Shown here piece by piece: positions 35,915 to 44,248 of a DNA stretch of 64,000 bases. Made by a program: the position numbers and the translations under genes. The notes beneath the pieces were generated by a model. The model worked only from the letters and a program-made list of their open reading frames with translations, was not told the DNA's origin and ran no database searches. Source of the stretch: Streptomyces sp. NBC_00691 (lineage in GTDB: Bacteria; Actinomycetota; Actinomycetes; Streptomycetales; Streptomycetaceae); assembly GCF_036226665.1 (NCBI RefSeq), contig NZ_CP109007.1, positions 3,822,501-3,886,500 of the forward strand, read 5' to 3'. Positions within the stretch are counted from its first letter, which is position 1. Each line of letters opens with the position of its first letter.

Positions 35915-35930
35915 TTCACAACTTTGTGAA
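35915..35930. promoter_or_regulatory. Palindromic operator between GbsR regulator and ABC exporter
   Basis: TTCACAACTTTGTGAA is a perfect 7-2-7 inverted repeat in an AT-rich stretch of the divergent promoter. It lies 20 bp upstream of the ABC ATPase start. A TATAAA box for the regulator follows it on the minus strand. The position fits the operator of the adjacent regulator (inference). Confidence 0.65.
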
Positions 35931-35950
35931 ATCAGCGTACGTTCTGAAAC

Positions 35951-36904
35951 ATGACCAAGGCCCTCAGCATCGCCGGACTCCACAAGTCCTTCGGGCGGAC
36001 ACGCGCGCTCGACGGCCTCGACCTCGCCGTCGAGACCGGCGAGGTCCACGGCTTCCTCGGCCCCAACGGCGCCGGGAAGTCCACCACCATCCGGGTCCTC
36101 CTCGGCCTCCTCCGCGCCGACTCCGGCGGCGTCTCGCTGCTCGGCCGGGACCCCTGGAAGGACGCCGTCGAACTGCACCGCCGGATCGCGTACGTCCCCG
36201 GCGACGTGACCCTGTGGCGCAACCTCTCCGGCGGAGAGGTCATCGACCTCTACGGGAGGCTCCGGGGCGGCCTCGACAAGGCGAGGCGCGCCGAGCTGAT
36301 CGAGCGCTTCGAGCTCGACCCCACCAAGAAGGGCCGCACCTACTCCAAGGGCAACCGGCAGAAGGTCGCCCTCGTCGCGGCCTTCGCCTCCGACGTCGAC
36401 CTGTACGTCCTCGACGAACCGACCAGCGGCCTCGACCCGCTGATGGAGGAGGTCTTCCAGAGCTGCGTCCAGGAGGCCCGCGAGCGCGGCCGGACCGTGC
36501 TCCTCTCCAGCCACATCCTCAGCGAGGTCGAGGCCCTCTGCGACCGCGTCAGCATCGTCCGCAAGGGCCGGACCGTGGAGTCCGGCTCCCTCGCGGAGCT
36601 GCGGCACCTGACCCGTACCAGCGTCACCGCCGAACTCGCCGCCCCGCCCGACGGCCTCGCCGGCCTCCCCGGCGTCCACGGCCTCGACGTCCAGGGGCCG
36701 CGGGTGCGGCTCCAGGTCGACACCGACAAGCTCGACGCCGTCCTGCGCTCCCTGACCGCCTCCGGCGTACGGAGCCTCACCAGCACCCCGCCCACCCTGG
36801 AGGAGCTGTTCCTCCGGCACTACGAGGACGAAGGCGGGGGCGGGGGCGAGGGCGAGGGCGGGGCCGACGACGCGCACGTCGCGAGCGGGGTGACGGCGTC
36901 ATGA
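35951..36904 (+). CDS. ABC transporter ATP-binding protein
   Basis: 317 residues. Walker A is GPNGAGKSTT at ~39-48, the Q-loop is near residue 85 and Walker B is LYVLDEPTSGLD at ~155. The signature motif is YSKGNRQKV instead of LSGGQ, which is the drug-exporter (DrrA/NatA-like) variant. A C-terminal ~80-residue extension is typical of such ATPases. It overlaps the permease gene by four bases (ATGA) and is divergent from its probable repressor. The Gly/Glu tail (GGGGEGEGGADD) is disordered. Confidence 0.92.
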   Translation: MTKALSIAGLHKSFGRTRALDGLDLAVETGEVHGFLGPNGAGKSTTIRVLLGLLRADSGGVSLLGRDPWKDAVELHRRIAYVPGDVTLWRNLSGGEVIDLYGRLRGGLDKARRAELIERFELDPTKKGRTYSKGNRQKVALVAAFASDVDLYVLDEPTSGLDPLMEEVFQSCVQEARERGRTVLLSSHILSEVEALCDRVSIVRKGRTVESGSLAELRHLTRTSVTAELAAPPDGLAGLPGVHGLDVQGPRVRLQVDTDKLDAVLRSLTASGVRSLTSTPPTLEELFLRHYEDEGGGGGEGEGGADDAHVASGVTAS

Positions 36905-38514
36905 GCACGGTGGCCCCCGCCCCCGCCGGCTCCCCGGCGGGCACCGGCGGCCTCGCCGGGACCGGCACCCTCACCCGGCTCGCCCTGCGCCGCGACCGGC
37001 TGACGATCCCGCTCTGGGCGCTGGTCACCGGCGGCCTCGTCGCCAGTGGCGCCGGCTCGCTCGAAGGCGTCTACGGCACGGCCGCCGCACGCGCCGAGGC
37101 CGCCGCCGCCATGACCGCCAACAGCTCGATGCGCGCGCTCTACGGACCGGTCTTCGACGACTCCCTCGGCGGGCTCGTCGCCTGGCGGTTCGGCACCTTC
37201 GCCGCCGTCCTCGCCGCCGTCGCGAGCCTGATCGTGGTGGTCCGGCACACCCGCGAAGAGGAGGAGACGGGCCGCCAGGAGATGCTCTCCGCCGGCGCGG
37301 TCGGCCGCCGTGCCCCGCTCACCGCCGCCCTCCTCGCCGCGCTCGCCGTCAACGCGGCCGTCGCCCTCGTCGTCACCGCGGGGCTCGCCGGACAGGGCGC
37401 GGCCGGGGCGCTCGCCCTCGGCCTGGCGATCGGCGGCACCGGCATGGTCTTCGCGACCACGGCCGCGCTCGCCGCCCAGCTGACGGAGAGCGCCCGGCTC
37501 GCGAAGGGCCTGACGGGGGCCGCCGTCGGCCTCGCGTTCGTCCTGCGGGCGGCCGGCGACTCCGGCACGGCCGGGGGAGGTTCGTCCGTGCTGACCTGGC
37601 TGTCGCCGATCGGCTGGGCCGAGAACGTCCGCGCCTTCGCCGGCGAACGCTGGTGGGTCCTGCTCCTGATCGTCGCGGCGATCCTGTTCCAGACGGCGGC
37701 GGCGTACGCGCTGACCGGCCGCCGCGACATCGGCGCGAGCTTCCTCGCGACCCGGCCGGGCCCGGCGGAGGGCGGACTCGCGACGGCGGGCGCGCTCGCC
37801 TGGCGGCTCCAGCGCGGCACGCTCCTCGGCTGGTCGCTGGGGTTCCTACTCGGCGGGCTCGTCTTCGGCGGGATGGTCGAGGGCGCCGCCGACATCGTCG
37901 GCGACAACGCACAGGCCCGGCAGATCTTCGAGCGGATGGGCGGCCAGAGCGCCCTCACCGACGCCTTCCTCGCCACCATGGTGTCCCTCTTCGGGATGGT
38001 CGCGGCGCTGTTCGCGGTCGGCTCCGCGCTGCGGCCGCACGGCGAGGAGACCTCGGGCCGCGCCGAACCGCTCCTCGCGAACGCCCTCGGCCGGACCCGC
38101 TGGGCGGCCGGCCACCTGCTGATCGCCTTCGGCGGCTCGGCCCTGATCCTGGCCCTCAGCGGGATCGGCCTGGCCCTCTCGTACGGCCACGACGCCGGCC
38201 CGGTCCTGGGCGCCTCGCTCGCCCAGCTCCCGGCGGTGTGGACCCTGGCCGGGCTCGCGGTCCTCCTGTGGGGCGTGGTCCCGAAGGCCGCGACCGCCGC
38301 GTGGGGCGCGGCCGGCCTGTGCCTGGCCCTCGGCTGGATCGGCCCGGCGCTCGACCTGCCGCAGGCGGCGCTGAACCTCTCCCCCTTCGGCCATCTGCCG
38401 AAGCTCCCGGGCCCGGAGACGGCCTGGACCCCGGTCCTGGCCCTGACCGCCCTGGCGGCGGCCCTGGTGACGACGGGCCTGGCGGGACTGCGGCGGCGGG
38501 ACGTGGTGGCCTGA
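36901..38514 (+). CDS. ABC transporter permease (polyketide-antibiotic exporter type)
   Basis: 537 residues in two homologous halves of about six TM helices each (for example LLAALAVNAAVALVVTAGLAG and LIAFGGSALILALSGIGLALS). The cytoplasmic loops carry VVVRHTREEEETGRQEMLSAG and ALRPHGEETSGRAEPLLANALGRTRW, the E-E-x-G-R-x-E motif of TipC/YhgE-like exporters of the DrrB-like actinobacterial family. Coupled to the preceding ATPase. The substrate is probably a hydrophobic antibiotic-like molecule; nothing in the sequence specifies it. Confidence 0.9.
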   Translation: MSTVAPAPAGSPAGTGGLAGTGTLTRLALRRDRLTIPLWALVTGGLVASGAGSLEGVYGTAAARAEAAAAMTANSSMRALYGPVFDDSLGGLVAWRFGTFAAVLAAVASLIVVVRHTREEEETGRQEMLSAGAVGRRAPLTAALLAALAVNAAVALVVTAGLAGQGAAGALALGLAIGGTGMVFATTAALAAQLTESARLAKGLTGAAVGLAFVLRAAGDSGTAGGGSSVLTWLSPIGWAENVRAFAGERWWVLLLIVAAILFQTAAAYALTGRRDIGASFLATRPGPAEGGLATAGALAWRLQRGTLLGWSLGFLLGGLVFGGMVEGAADIVGDNAQARQIFERMGGQSALTDAFLATMVSLFGMVAALFAVGSALRPHGEETSGRAEPLLANALGRTRWAAGHLLIAFGGSALILALSGIGLALSYGHDAGPVLGASLAQLPAVWTLAGLAVLLWGVVPKAATAAWGAAGLCLALGWIGPALDLPQAALNLSPFGHLPKLPGPETAWTPVLALTALAAALVTTGLAGLRRRDVVA

Positions 38515-38636
38515 CGTCGTCCGCACGGCTCAGGACCGGGGCGGCGCCGCCGGCCTGAGGGCGCGGGCCGGCACCTCCAGCGCCTCGGTGACCTCGCCGA
38601 CACCCGGTGAGCGCACGGGGGCGGGACGGGCGCGGC

Positions 38637-39833
38637 TCACACCTCCACCAGCAGCTCCTCGAACCCCCTGATCACGAATCCCGGCTTCCGGACGGGCTCC
38701 GCCGTCAGCCGAAGGTTCGGGGCCTGCTGGAGCAACTCACGGAAGACCGCCGTCAGTTCGAGGCGGGCGAGCGGGGCGCCGAGGCAGTAGTGGATGCCGG
38801 CGCCGAAGGTGATGTGGGGGTTGTCGGCGCGGGTGAGGTCGAGGGTGTCGGCGGTCGGGCCGAAGCGGGCGGGGTCGCGGTTGGCGGAGCCGAAGAGCAG
38901 GGCGACCTCGGAGCCGCGCGGGATCGTCCGGTCCCCGATCTCGATGTCGTCGAGGACCCAGCGCTCGAACATCTGGAGCGGGGTGTCGTAGCGCAGAAGT
39001 TCTTCCACAGCTGTGGACAACTTTTCGGGATCCGGACGGACGCCCTCCCTCAGCAGGGTCCACCAGCCGCTGACCGTGGTGTTCACCGTCGCCTCGTGGC
39101 CCGCGTTCAGGAGCAGGACACAGGTCGAGATCATCTCCTGCTCGGTCAGCCCCTCCACCGCGATCAGCGAGGAGATCAGATCGTCCCCCGGCTCCTTGCG
39201 CCGCCGTGCGATCAACTCCCGCAGATAGTCGGAGAACTCCACGGAGGCCTCGACCGCCCGCCGGGCCGTCTCCGCCGACGGGTTCAGCTCGAACATCCCG
39301 CAGATCGCCGCCGACCAGGGCCGCAGCCGGCCCCGCTCCTCTGCCCCCTCGGGAACGCCCAGCATCTCGGCGATCACCGCGACCGGCAGCGGCTCGGCGA
39401 CCGCCGCCTGGAGGTCGCCGCCGCCCGCCGCCACCAGATCCCCCACCAGACCGGCGGCGAGGCGGCGTACCGTCGGCGCCAGGTCCTCGACCGTCCTCGG
39501 GGTGAACGCCTTCGACACCAGGCGCCGGATGCGGCTGTGGTCGGCCGCCTCGAGATCGAGCAGTCCGTGGTCGTTGAGCGTGTGGAAGGGCTCGTACGCG
39601 GCGGGCGGCGCCTCCTGCCCGAACTCCTCGTGGGTGAAGCGGTGCGTGTACGTACGGCCGAGGCGCCGGTCCCTGAGGAGCGCGGACACGTCCTCGTGGT
39701 GCGGGATCAGCCACTGGCCGGTCGGGCCGTGCCAGTGGGCACGGCCCGCCGCGCGCAGCTCGGCGTAGGCGGGGTACGGATCGGCGACGAACTCCGGGGA
39801 GAAGGGGTCGTAAACAGCCTCGGCAGCGTCCAT
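38637..39833 (-). CDS. Cytochrome P450
   Basis: 398 residues, soluble, the usual bacterial CYP size. The I-helix oxygen-binding motif is LLNAGHEATVN (~237-247). ExxR is in the K-helix as EELLRYDTP. Heme ligand Cys350 is in FGAGIHYCLGAPLARLE. It hydroxylates or otherwise oxidises a small substrate using ferredoxin; none of the adjacent genes encodes a ferredoxin. The alternative GTG/ATG starts upstream of MDAAEAVYDPFSPEF are unlikely. The gene stands alone, convergent with the ABC exporter. Confidence 0.93.
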   Translation of the reverse strand: MDAAEAVYDPFSPEFVADPYPAYAELRAAGRAHWHGPTGQWLIPHHEDVSALLRDRRLGRTYTHRFTHEEFGQEAPPAAYEPFHTLNDHGLLDLEAADHSRIRRLVSKAFTPRTVEDLAPTVRRLAAGLVGDLVAAGGGDLQAAVAEPLPVAVIAEMLGVPEGAEERGRLRPWSAAICGMFELNPSAETARRAVEASVEFSDYLRELIARRRKEPGDDLISSLIAVEGLTEQEMISTCVLLLNAGHEATVNTTVSGWWTLLREGVRPDPEKLSTAVEELLRYDTPLQMFERWVLDDIEIGDRTIPRGSEVALLFGSANRDPARFGPTADTLDLTRADNPHITFGAGIHYCLGAPLARLELTAVFRELLQQAPNLRLTAEPVRKPGFVIRGFEELLVEV

Positions 39834-39916
39834 GACCGGACGCTACCCGTGCGGCCCGGCCCGCTCCAGGTCCTGTCGATCACGCCGCGAGCCCGGCCCG
39901 GCCGGGACGACACCCC

Positions 39917-40579
39917 CTAGCCGCCGACGCGCACCAGACCCGCCTCGTACGCGAACACCGCCGCCTGCGTCCGGTCCCGCAGCCCCAGCTTCACCAGGAT
40001 GCGGCTCACATGCGTCTTGATCGTCGACTCGGCGACGACGAGGTGCTCGGCGATCTCGGAGTTCGACAGGCCCTGCGCGATGAGCACCAGGACCTCCGTC
40101 TCGCGCTCCGTCAGCTCCCCTATCTGCGCCATCGCCGGCGGGCGCGGAGAGCTCCCCGGCGCCTTCGCGAACTCGTTGATCAGCCGCCTGGTGACGGTCG
40201 GCGCGAGCAGCGCCTCGCCCGCCGCGACGACCCGCACCCCGTCCGCGAGCTGCCGGGCCGAGGCGTCCTTGAGCAGGAAGCCCGAGGCCCCGGCGCGCAG
40301 CGCCTGGTAGACGTACTCGTCCAGGTCGAAGGTGGTCAGGACGAGCACCTTCGCGTCCGCGTCGGCGGCGACGATCTCCCGGGTGGCGTCGATGCCGTTC
40401 AGCTCGGGCATCCGGATGTCCATGAGGACCACGTCGGGGCGGAGGGCGGCGACCTGGTCGACGGCCTCCCGGCCGTTGACGGCCTCGCCGACGACCTCGA
40501 TGTCGGGCATCGCGCCGAGCAGCACCGAGAAGCCCTCGCGGACCATCATCTGGTCGTCGACGATCAGCACGCGGATCAC
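39917..40579 (-). CDS. NarL/LuxR-type response regulator
   Basis: 220 residues. The receiver domain has DD at 8-9, phospho-acceptor Asp54 in VLMDIRMPE, and Thr/Lys late (VLTTFDLDEY, FLLKDAS). The LuxR-type HTH spans ~155-210 (LTERETEVLVLIAQGLSNSEIAEHLVVAESTIKTHVSRILVKLGLRDRTQ). Start codon ATG overlaps the sensor kinase stop (ATGA), a typical kinase-regulator pair. Targets unknown. Confidence 0.95.
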   Translation of the reverse strand: MIRVLIVDDQMMVREGFSVLLGAMPDIEVVGEAVNGREAVDQVAALRPDVVLMDIRMPELNGIDATREIVAADADAKVLVLTTFDLDEYVYQALRAGASGFLLKDASARQLADGVRVVAAGEALLAPTVTRRLINEFAKAPGSSPRPPAMAQIGELTERETEVLVLIAQGLSNSEIAEHLVVAESTIKTHVSRILVKLGLRDRTQAAVFAYEAGLVRVGG

Positions 40580-41898
40580 TGGTCACTCTCCTCACGGCTC
40601 ACGGGGACGAAGGCCGCCACCTCGTAGCCACCGTCCTCGGTGACCTCGGCCGTCATCTCCCCACCGAGCATCGTCACACGTTCCCGCATGCCGGTGATGC
40701 CGTGGCCGGCGCCCGGGGAGGGCTTCACCAGTCCCCGCGCCGGGCCGTTGGCGATGCGCAGGCCGAGACCGCCCAGGACATAGCTGACCTCGACCTTCGC
40801 GGCGGCGCCCGGCGCGTGCCGCAGCACGTTCGACAGGGCCTCCTGGACGATCCGGTACGCGGAGAGTTCCACGCCCTGCGGCAGCTCGCGCACGGCGCCG
40901 GTCACCGTCTTCTCGACGACGAGCCCGGCCTCCTGGACGTTGCGGACGAGCGAGTCGAGGTCGGCGAGGGTCGGCTGCGGGGCGTCGGGGGCCTCGTAGT
41001 CCTCGGCGCGGACGACGCCGAGGATGCGGCGCAGTTCGGTGAGCGCGGCGACCGCGTTCTCGCGGATGGTGAGGAAGGCCTGCTCCAGCTCCGGCGGCGG
41101 GTTCTCGACCCGGTACGGGGCGGCCTCGGCCTGGATGGCGACCACCGACATGTGATGGGCGACGACGTCGTGGAGTTCGCGGGCGATCGTGGTGCGCTCC
41201 TCCAGGAGGGTCCGCTTGGAGCGCTCCTGGGCGGTGACGGTCTGCTGGGCGGTGACCTCGCGGTCGGCCTGGCGGCGGGTCTGGACGACGGTGACGGCGA
41301 GCAGGACCAGGGCCGCGACGAACATCAGCGGGATGGACTCGGAGGGGCCACCGGACCCGAGGAACAGGTCCAGGAACATGCTGTAGGCCCCGGTGACGAC
41401 CCACATCCAGGCGGCCGTACGGGGCCGGGTGCGGGCGGCGACCACGCCGAGGACCACCAGGTGGGCGGCGAAGGCGGGCGCCGACCAGGGCCAGTCTCCC
41501 CCGGAGCCGCCGAGGTAGCCGATGAAGGGCGCCAGGCCGAGCGAGGCCCAGAAGGCGAGCACCGGCCGGACCATGGTGAGCAGCACGACCACGGCCGGAG
41601 CAGTGGTGATCATGAACGCCGTCGGGCCGAAGCTCGCGTAGATGCGGTCGTATCCGAGGGCGAAGACGACCATGGCGCAGAACGCGATGAACGCGTGCGG
41701 CAGCAGCCCGGCGGACGCGCGTATCCGTGCCGGCAGGAAGCGGGTCGGGCCACTGCTCACGTCCATGCGCTGCAGCGGCCGGTAGGCGAACGCGTCGTGG
41801 AAGAGTTCCTGGCGCAGACCGCCGAGGGCCACCTGCGCCAGGCGGATCTCGGGGCTGCGGCTCGTCTCGGGGGCCTGTGTCTGGGTCACCCGCACCAC
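40576..41898 (-). CDS. HisKA_3 sensor histidine kinase
   Basis: 440 residues. An N-terminal cytoplasmic ~60 residues, then about six TM helices (to ~205), then a cytoplasmic kinase core. The phospho-acceptor is His243 in ARELHDVVAHHMSVVAIQAEA. The HATPase region carries AYRIVQEALSNVLRHA and GAGHGITGMRERV. Such NarX/DesK-type kinases in Streptomyces act on a paired response regulator, which here overlaps it by four bases. The start is the GTG at 41898 (the next GTG is three bases on); no clear ribosome site was seen. Confidence 0.93.
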   Translation of the reverse strand: MVRVTQTQAPETSRSPEIRLAQVALGGLRQELFHDAFAYRPLQRMDVSSGPTRFLPARIRASAGLLPHAFIAFCAMVVFALGYDRIYASFGPTAFMITTAPAVVVLLTMVRPVLAFWASLGLAPFIGYLGGSGGDWPWSAPAFAAHLVVLGVVAARTRPRTAAWMWVVTGAYSMFLDLFLGSGGPSESIPLMFVAALVLLAVTVVQTRRQADREVTAQQTVTAQERSKRTLLEERTTIARELHDVVAHHMSVVAIQAEAAPYRVENPPPELEQAFLTIRENAVAALTELRRILGVVRAEDYEAPDAPQPTLADLDSLVRNVQEAGLVVEKTVTGAVRELPQGVELSAYRIVQEALSNVLRHAPGAAAKVEVSYVLGGLGLRIANGPARGLVKPSPGAGHGITGMRERVTMLGGEMTAEVTEDGGYEVAAFVPVSREESDQ

Positions 41899-41995
41899 GG
41901 TACGGGCGGCGGGGAACCCGGTCGTCCCGCTCGCTGCGGATCCTTCCGGGTCCCCCTTGAGGACTATGGCCGCTGCCTTCCGTCCGTCCCCCGGC

Positions 41996-44248
41996 TCAGA
42001 AGAGCGTCGGGTTCAGTTCGCCCAAGGGCCCCTGGGTGAAGAGCTGGGTGCGCGACGAGAAGGGGGCCTTCGCGTCGCCCGTGCCCGTGTAGAACCCGAG
42101 GGAGTCCCGTCCCGTGGAGAAGGCGTCGTTGACCAGGAGGTCGGGACGGCCGTCCTTCGTCGCGTCCCCGACGGCCACGATGTCGGCGTACCGCTGCCAG
42201 CCGCCGCCGATCCTGGTGCGGGGCGCGAACGTTCCGTCGCCCTTGCCGAGGTACTGCCAGAGGGCTCCGTCCCTGCCCCGGGCCAGGAGGTCCCCGGCGG
42301 GGCCGCCTCCGATGTTCCCGGTGGCGACGAGCTTGTCGTAGCCGCTCCAGCCCCCGCCGATCCGCCGGCGCGGGGCGAACGGCTCGGCGGTGTCGCCGGT
42401 GGCCCTGTAGAGCCACAGGACGCCGGTCCTGTCGGTGGCGACGAGGTCGGGCCGGCCGTCGCCGGTGAGGTCGGAGCCGGCGGTGAGCTGGTCGTACGCC
42501 TGCCAGCCGGTGCCCACCGCCGTGCGCTTGGCGAGGGAGGGGCCCGTGCCCTGGTAGAACCAGAGGACACCGGCGCGGTCCCGGGCGACGAGGTCGGGGT
42601 GCTTGGACCCGGCCAGGTCGCCGGTGGCGACGATCCGGTCGTACGCGTTCCAGCCGGCGCCTCGGTCGGTCAGGACCCAGTCCGCGATCCACCGGGAGCG
42701 GAGCTGGTTCACGTCGTACGAGATCAGCCGGCCGTCACCGGTCCGGGCGAGGAGGTCCGGAGCTCCCTTGTCCCCGTAGTCGTGCGGCGCCGTGCCGCTG
42801 TCGACCCGAAGGGTGCCGGTCCGCGTCAGGGCGGGGCCGATGCCGTTGTCCGGCCGGGCCGTGAGCGTCCAGGTGTACTCGCCGTTCAGCGCGAGGAAGA
42901 AGTCGCCGAACTGCCCGTTCCAATCGGTGACGAAGCGGCCGTCGGCGATCGCGCCGGTCGGCCCCATGAAGGAGCGCCAGCGCTTCCCGGTCCTCTTGTG
43001 GACGAGCACGACCTCGACCCGCGCCTGCGGTCGGCTGAGTTCCCAGCGCATGACGCCCCGCGAACCGCCCCTGCGGAAGTCCATGTCGGGCATCTCGACG
43101 TGCGAGTCGGTGAGCACGGTGGAGACCTTGGCGGTGGCCACCATGGTCGCGACCGGACGCCCGTCGGCACCGGGGGCGATCCGGTAGAAGCCCTCGCCGT
43201 TCGCGAGCGTCCCGCCCTGCGCGAGGGCGCCGTCCGCGCCGCTCAGGACCAGCGCGGCGCTGTCGAGGAGCTTGACCGTGGTGCTGTTGTCCTGGAGGGA
43301 GAGGGCGGTCAGCGGGTGGAGCGGGTTCGGCGCCTCGGCCGTGGCGCCGCCGGTCACGGTGTACGTGACCCAGCCGTCCAGCAGGCCGGGCGAGATCGTG
43401 CCGCTCTGGGCCGGCAGCACGAACCGGGTCGTGTCCGCCGAGCCCCGGCGGGCCGTCATCAGCACCGACCGCTGGTCGGGAAGCCGCTCCACCCAGGCCA
43501 CGTGCGTGGCGGAGGCGGCGGCCCCGACCGCGGTGGCCGACACCGCCCGGTCGTCCACGACCCTGGCCGCCGCGAGGTCCACGACCGCGAGCCGCTGCCC
43601 GGTCCTTCCGTCGGCCGTCCCGGAGTAGCGGACGGCGAGGACACCGGGGGCGGTGGCCTGCGCGCTGAGTGCCGTCGCGTCGGCGGGCAGACCGGTGATC
43701 TCGCGGTGGAGCACCTCGCCCTGCTGCCGGGACACCAGGTGCAGGCGCTGGGCGGAGCCCTCGCCGGTGCGCAGGAGGAGGGCGTCGCCCACCGCCTGGA
43801 GGAAGACGGCGGTCGGCCCCAGGAACGCGGTGTCGACGACGACGGGGGCGCCGCCCGCCGCCATGTCGAACACCTGGAAGTCGCTCTGGTAGCCGCTGCC
43901 CTCCACGCGTACGACCAGGTCGCTGTGTCCGCCGCCCCGGTAGTACGGCGCCGGGGGCAGCACGGTCGTGACCCCGTCCGCGTACCGCGTCCAGGAGTAG
44001 GTCCGCTGGTCGCCCACGGCGACGCGGCTGAGGTGGCCGGACGGCCCCGCGCCCAGCAGCCGGGCGGTGGGGGCGACGACGACGGGGGCCGTCTCGTCGG
44101 CGGCGGACGGGACGGTCACCGCCGCGGGGGCGGCGACCGAGACGGGGGCGGCGGCCGCCGCCGCCGCGGTCACCGCGAGGGTGACCGCGAGGGCGGTGGC
44201 GAGCCGGCGGCGCTGCCGCAGGGGGCGCTTCACCATGCCGTTCCTCAT
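41996..44248 (-). CDS. Large secreted FG-GAP/VCBS repeat protein
   Basis: 750 residues. Start ATG at 44248 overlaps the upstream paralogue's stop (ATGA). An Ala-rich signal peptide follows MRNGMVKRPLRQRRR. Residues ~50-480 form a beta-propeller-like region without clear motifs. A FlgD/Ig-like block follows (RRGGSRGVMRWELSRPQARVEV). The C-terminal ~260 residues hold at least six FG-GAP blades with DxxGDGxPDLVA motifs (SDLTGDGRPDLVATDRTGVLW). It is presumably a secreted or cell-wall-associated polysaccharide-binding protein; the role is unknown. It is translationally coupled to the preceding paralogue. Confidence 0.85.
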   Translation of the reverse strand: MRNGMVKRPLRQRRRLATALAVTLAVTAAAAAAAPVSVAAPAAVTVPSAADETAPVVVAPTARLLGAGPSGHLSRVAVGDQRTYSWTRYADGVTTVLPPAPYYRGGGHSDLVVRVEGSGYQSDFQVFDMAAGGAPVVVDTAFLGPTAVFLQAVGDALLLRTGEGSAQRLHLVSRQQGEVLHREITGLPADATALSAQATAPGVLAVRYSGTADGRTGQRLAVVDLAAARVVDDRAVSATAVGAAASATHVAWVERLPDQRSVLMTARRGSADTTRFVLPAQSGTISPGLLDGWVTYTVTGGATAEAPNPLHPLTALSLQDNSTTVKLLDSAALVLSGADGALAQGGTLANGEGFYRIAPGADGRPVATMVATAKVSTVLTDSHVEMPDMDFRRGGSRGVMRWELSRPQARVEVVLVHKRTGKRWRSFMGPTGAIADGRFVTDWNGQFGDFFLALNGEYTWTLTARPDNGIGPALTRTGTLRVDSGTAPHDYGDKGAPDLLARTGDGRLISYDVNQLRSRWIADWVLTDRGAGWNAYDRIVATGDLAGSKHPDLVARDRAGVLWFYQGTGPSLAKRTAVGTGWQAYDQLTAGSDLTGDGRPDLVATDRTGVLWLYRATGDTAEPFAPRRRIGGGWSGYDKLVATGNIGGGPAGDLLARGRDGALWQYLGKGDGTFAPRTRIGGGWQRYADIVAVGDATKDGRPDLLVNDAFSTGRDSLGFYTGTGDAKAPFSSRTQLFTQGPLGELNPTLF

